A stretch of 64,000 bases of DNA from an uncultured Collinsella sp. GTDB taxonomy: Bacteria > Actinomycetota > Coriobacteriia > Coriobacteriales > Coriobacteriaceae. The position numbers and the translations under genes were made by a program. The stretch is taken from positions 1 through 64,000 of the forward strand of contig CALAMG010000014.1 in the NCBI GenBank assembly GCA_937925715.1, read 5' to 3'. Of the stretch, positions 61,981 to 64,000 are shown in pieces (within the stretch, counting starts at the first letter, position 1; each line of letters starts with the position of its first letter). Below the pieces are notes generated by a model. It saw nothing but the letters and a program-made list of their open reading frames with translations, had not been told where the DNA came from and made no database searches.

Positions 61981-62682
61981 CTAGCCGCGAGGCGCATCAA
62001 TTGCCACCTTGCCGCTCTCCAACACGTGAACGCGACCGTCGGCGAGCATTTGCACGACCTCGGGATACAGCACATGCTCGATCGCGTGGATGTGCTCCTC
62101 GAGCGTGTCGACGTCCCAGCCCTCCTCGACAGCCAGCGCACGCTGGGCGATGATGGGGCCGTTGTCGTAAATCTCGTTGGCAAAGTGCACGGTCACGCCG
62201 GTTACCTTGACGCCGCGAGCAAACGCATCGTCGATCGCATGGGCGCCGGTAAAGCTCGGCAGCAGCGCAGGGTGTAGGTTGACCACGCGATTGGGGAACG
62301 CCGCCAGCAGCGGCGTGTGCACCATGCGCATGTAACCGGCCATCACCACGTACTCGCAGCCGCGCTCGAGCAGCTCATGCGCGATGATCTCGTCAGCCGC
62401 GATGGGGTCGGCATAGACATCCTTGGACAGCGTGAGTGTCTGGATGTCCGCACGCTCGGCGCGCTGCAAGCCCTTGGCCGAAGGACGGCTCGACACCACA
62501 AGCTCAATCGAGGCGTTGAGCTTGCCGACGGCGATCAGGTCGATCAGCGCCTGCAGGTTGGTACCCGAACCGCTGATGAGCACGCCGATCTTGAGCGGCT
62601 CGGCCGTATCGGTGCCGGTCGGACGGGTGTAGGGCACAAAACCCAGACCCTCGGCAGCAGCCATCTGCTCGTTAGCGCTCAT
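61981..62682 (-). CDS. purN: phosphoribosylglycinamide formyltransferase
   Basis: A 233-residue GAR transformylase using 10-formyl-tetrahydrofolate. The core begins at KIGVLISGSGTNLQALID (about residue 31); AGYMRMV, NLHPALLPSF (His) and VTVHFANEIYDNGPII (His, Asp) follow. An extra 30 N-terminal residues are not typical. The gene overlaps purM by 11 bases, so it is translated from the same mRNA. Confidence 0.93.
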   Translation of the reverse strand: MSANEQMAAAEGLGFVPYTRPTGTDTAEPLKIGVLISGSGTNLQALIDLIAVGKLNASIELVVSSRPSAKGLQRAERADIQTLTLSKDVYADPIAADEIIAHELLERGCEYVVMAGYMRMVHTPLLAAFPNRVVNLHPALLPSFTGAHAIDDAFARGVKVTGVTVHFANEIYDNGPIIAQRALAVEEGWDVDTLEEHIHAIEHVLYPEVVQMLADGRVHVLESGKVAIDAPRG

Positions 62683-63775
62683 CGGAGTACACGACCTTAC
62701 CGGAACCCTCGACGCACTCGCCCACGCGGAACGGCTTCTCGCCCAGAGCGACCAGGGCCTCGGTCACGGCAGCCTCGTCCTCGGGGGCGACAATCAGGCA
62801 CAGGCCGACGCCCATGTTGAAGGTCTTGCATGCCTCGTTGGGCGCGAGCTCGGCCTGACGCGACACGTAGGTGATGACGGGCGGAACATCCCAGCCCATC
62901 TCGGCGCCGTTGCGGGTGACCACGGCATCGACGTCGTCGGCGAGCGCGCGGTTGAGGTTCTCGGTAATACCGCCGCCGGTGATATGGGCAATGGCATGAA
63001 CGTTGGCGCCACCGTGGAGCAGCTCCAGAATCGGCTTCACATAAATGCGCGTGGGAGCCAGCAGGGCGTCGGCCAGCGAAGCACCGCCGAGCTCCTCGAG
63101 CGGACGACTCAGCTCCTCGGCCTTAGCGGCAGCCTCGGGCGTGCCCGGCTTGATGCCGTCGACACCGATAACCTTGCGCACGAGTGAGTATCCGTTGGAG
63201 TGCACGCCGGTGGAGGGCAGGCCCAGGATCACATCGCCGGGGCGAACGTTCGCGGGGTCGAGCATCTTGGGACGATCGACGACGCCCACGGTAAAGCCGG
63301 CGAGGTCGTAATCGGCGGGGGCCATGACGCCCGGGTGTTCGGCCATCTCGCCGCCCACGAGCGCGCAACCCGCGAGCTTGCAGCCGTCGGCCACGCCCTT
63401 GATGATCTTTGCCATGTGCTCGGCCTCAATGTGACCGATGGCAACGTAATCCAGGAAGAACAGCGGCTCGGCGCCCGAAGCCAAAATGTCATTGACGCAC
63501 ATGGCGACCAGGTCCTGACCCACCGTCTCGTGACGGTCCATGATCTGGGCGAGCACGAGCTTGGTGCCCACGCCGTCGGTACCGCTGATCAAGATCGGGT
63601 CTTCCATATCCTTAAGCGCGGCGGCCGAGAACAGGCCACCAAAGCCACCGATGCCGCCGATAACCTCGGGGCGGTTGGTGTCCTTGACCATCTGCTTAAT
63701 AGCGTCGACGGCGCGGCCGCCCTCGGCGGTATCGACGCCGGCGTCCTCGTACGTCACATGCTTGCTGTCGCTCAT
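62672..63775 (-). CDS. purM: phosphoribosylformylglycinamidine cyclo-ligase
   Basis: A 367-residue AIR synthetase. SYEDAGVD-like start (VTYEDAGVD), IGGFGGLF, DGVGTKL, CVNDILASGAEPLFFLDY, GGEMAEHPG, and HITGGGI. The step precedes AIR carboxylation in purine synthesis. Confidence 0.95.
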   Translation of the reverse strand: MSDSKHVTYEDAGVDTAEGGRAVDAIKQMVKDTNRPEVIGGIGGFGGLFSAAALKDMEDPILISGTDGVGTKLVLAQIMDRHETVGQDLVAMCVNDILASGAEPLFFLDYVAIGHIEAEHMAKIIKGVADGCKLAGCALVGGEMAEHPGVMAPADYDLAGFTVGVVDRPKMLDPANVRPGDVILGLPSTGVHSNGYSLVRKVIGVDGIKPGTPEAAAKAEELSRPLEELGGASLADALLAPTRIYVKPILELLHGGANVHAIAHITGGGITENLNRALADDVDAVVTRNGAEMGWDVPPVITYVSRQAELAPNEACKTFNMGVGLCLIVAPEDEAAVTEALVALGEKPFRVGECVEGSGKVVYSDER

Positions 63776-63898
63776 CTGAGCCTTCCTCTCCCACTACCGT
63801 GGTGCCGCGCGGGCGCCAAACGGTGCTCATAGTTGCGTTCATTTTGGCGCGAGCCATAACAGCACGCGCCGTCATATCAACAAAACGGCAGGTAAAAC

Positions 63899-63931
63899 CT
63901 ACCAAAATAAACCTGTCCCTACATGGCAGGC
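63899..63931. repeat. REP-like element (inverse AGGGACAGG type)
   Basis: CCTACC...GGCAGG around AAAATAAACCTGTCCCTA; inverse of the 52643 copy. Confidence 0.6.
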
Positions 63932-63932
63932 T

Positions 63933-64000
63933 TTAGGCCTCGCCGTGCTCCTCTTCCCAGCTGCGGTCGTCGTATTTCTCGACCACGGCGTCGTCGTCAA
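63933..64000 (-). CDS. 3' end of an unidentified gene, cut by the window edge
   Basis: The minus frame is open from the edge to a TAA at 63933-63935 and encodes an acidic C-terminus (DDDAVVEKYDDRSWEEEHGE and Ala). Too short to name. It lies upstream of purM in the same direction. Confidence 0.4.
   Translation of the reverse strand, partial: DDDAVVEKYDDRSWEEEHGEA

Overview
This is a high-GC bacterial chromosome segment. It has strictly bacterial housekeeping genes (glmU, prs, pth, purN/purM, coaX, fused folP-folK) and an anaerobic redox set: a ferredoxin-type group 4 [NiFe] hydrogenase, an NfnAB-like transhydrogenase, and a 4Fe-4S/FMN/FAD enoate-reductase-like protein. PTS, ECF and ABC transporters are also present. 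Together with short intergenic GGGGAC palindromes and many Ala/Glu-rich protein tails, this suggests a strict anaerobe of the Coriobacteriia, most likely a gut Collinsella. The taxon is inferred from gene style, not proven.

Layout. 0-8.6 kb: envelope and membrane genes (degenerate polysaccharide deacetylase, PRC-barrel and YtxH pair, CNNM/CBS protein, HlyIII, secreted alpha/beta hydrolase, DUF362 ferredoxin-like protein). 8.6-17.4 kb: a MacB-like ABC pair, then a drug-type ABC-2 exporter (ATPase plus two permeases) divergent from a histidine kinase/response regulator pair that probably controls it. 17.7-23.5 kb: a five-gene Ech-type hydrogenase operon in which the EchA-like and EchB-like membrane subunits are fused. 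23.7-26.6 kb: a lone HTH protein and the enoate-reductase-like flavoprotein.

27.05-37.1 kb: a genomic island at an initiator tRNA-Met gene. The intact tRNA lies at 37060-37136. A perfect 58-bp copy of its 3' half plus flank lies at 27052-27109, and a diverged third copy lies at 31641-31688, so the island looks like two elements in tandem. The left part carries an AlbA_2/Schlafen-type ATP-binding protein with an operator-like promoter, an XRE-like regulator, a small membrane protein and decayed genes. The right part carries an integrase remnant and an alpha-glucoside catabolic cassette (PTS IICB, GH4 6-phospho-alpha-glucosidase, RpiR regulator).

37.1-64 kb: mostly core genes on both strands: coaX, a DUF4143 ATPase framed by three copies of one palindrome, a BirA-like protein without the usual catalytic motifs, folP-folK with a long disordered insertion, a sirtuin, exonuclease III, an ECF transporter operon, glmU, prs, a nuclease-like gene framed by two inverted-repeat elements, pth, nfnAB, a cytidylate kinase-like protein, a polar amino-acid ABC operon, yqeY, a PrsA-like foldase, an orphan PTS IIA, and purM-purN.

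The most unusual content is intergenic. There are several unrelated families of inverted-repeat elements with conserved arms and variable interiors: 7079-7210, 17496-17649, a six-fold alternating array at 26762-26978, the 38162/39435/39520 triplet, 43959-44021, and the 50171-50372 / 51697-51900 pair around the nuclease-like gene. A possible structured RNA lies at 56064-56167, and there are about a dozen REP-like GGGGAC hairpins.
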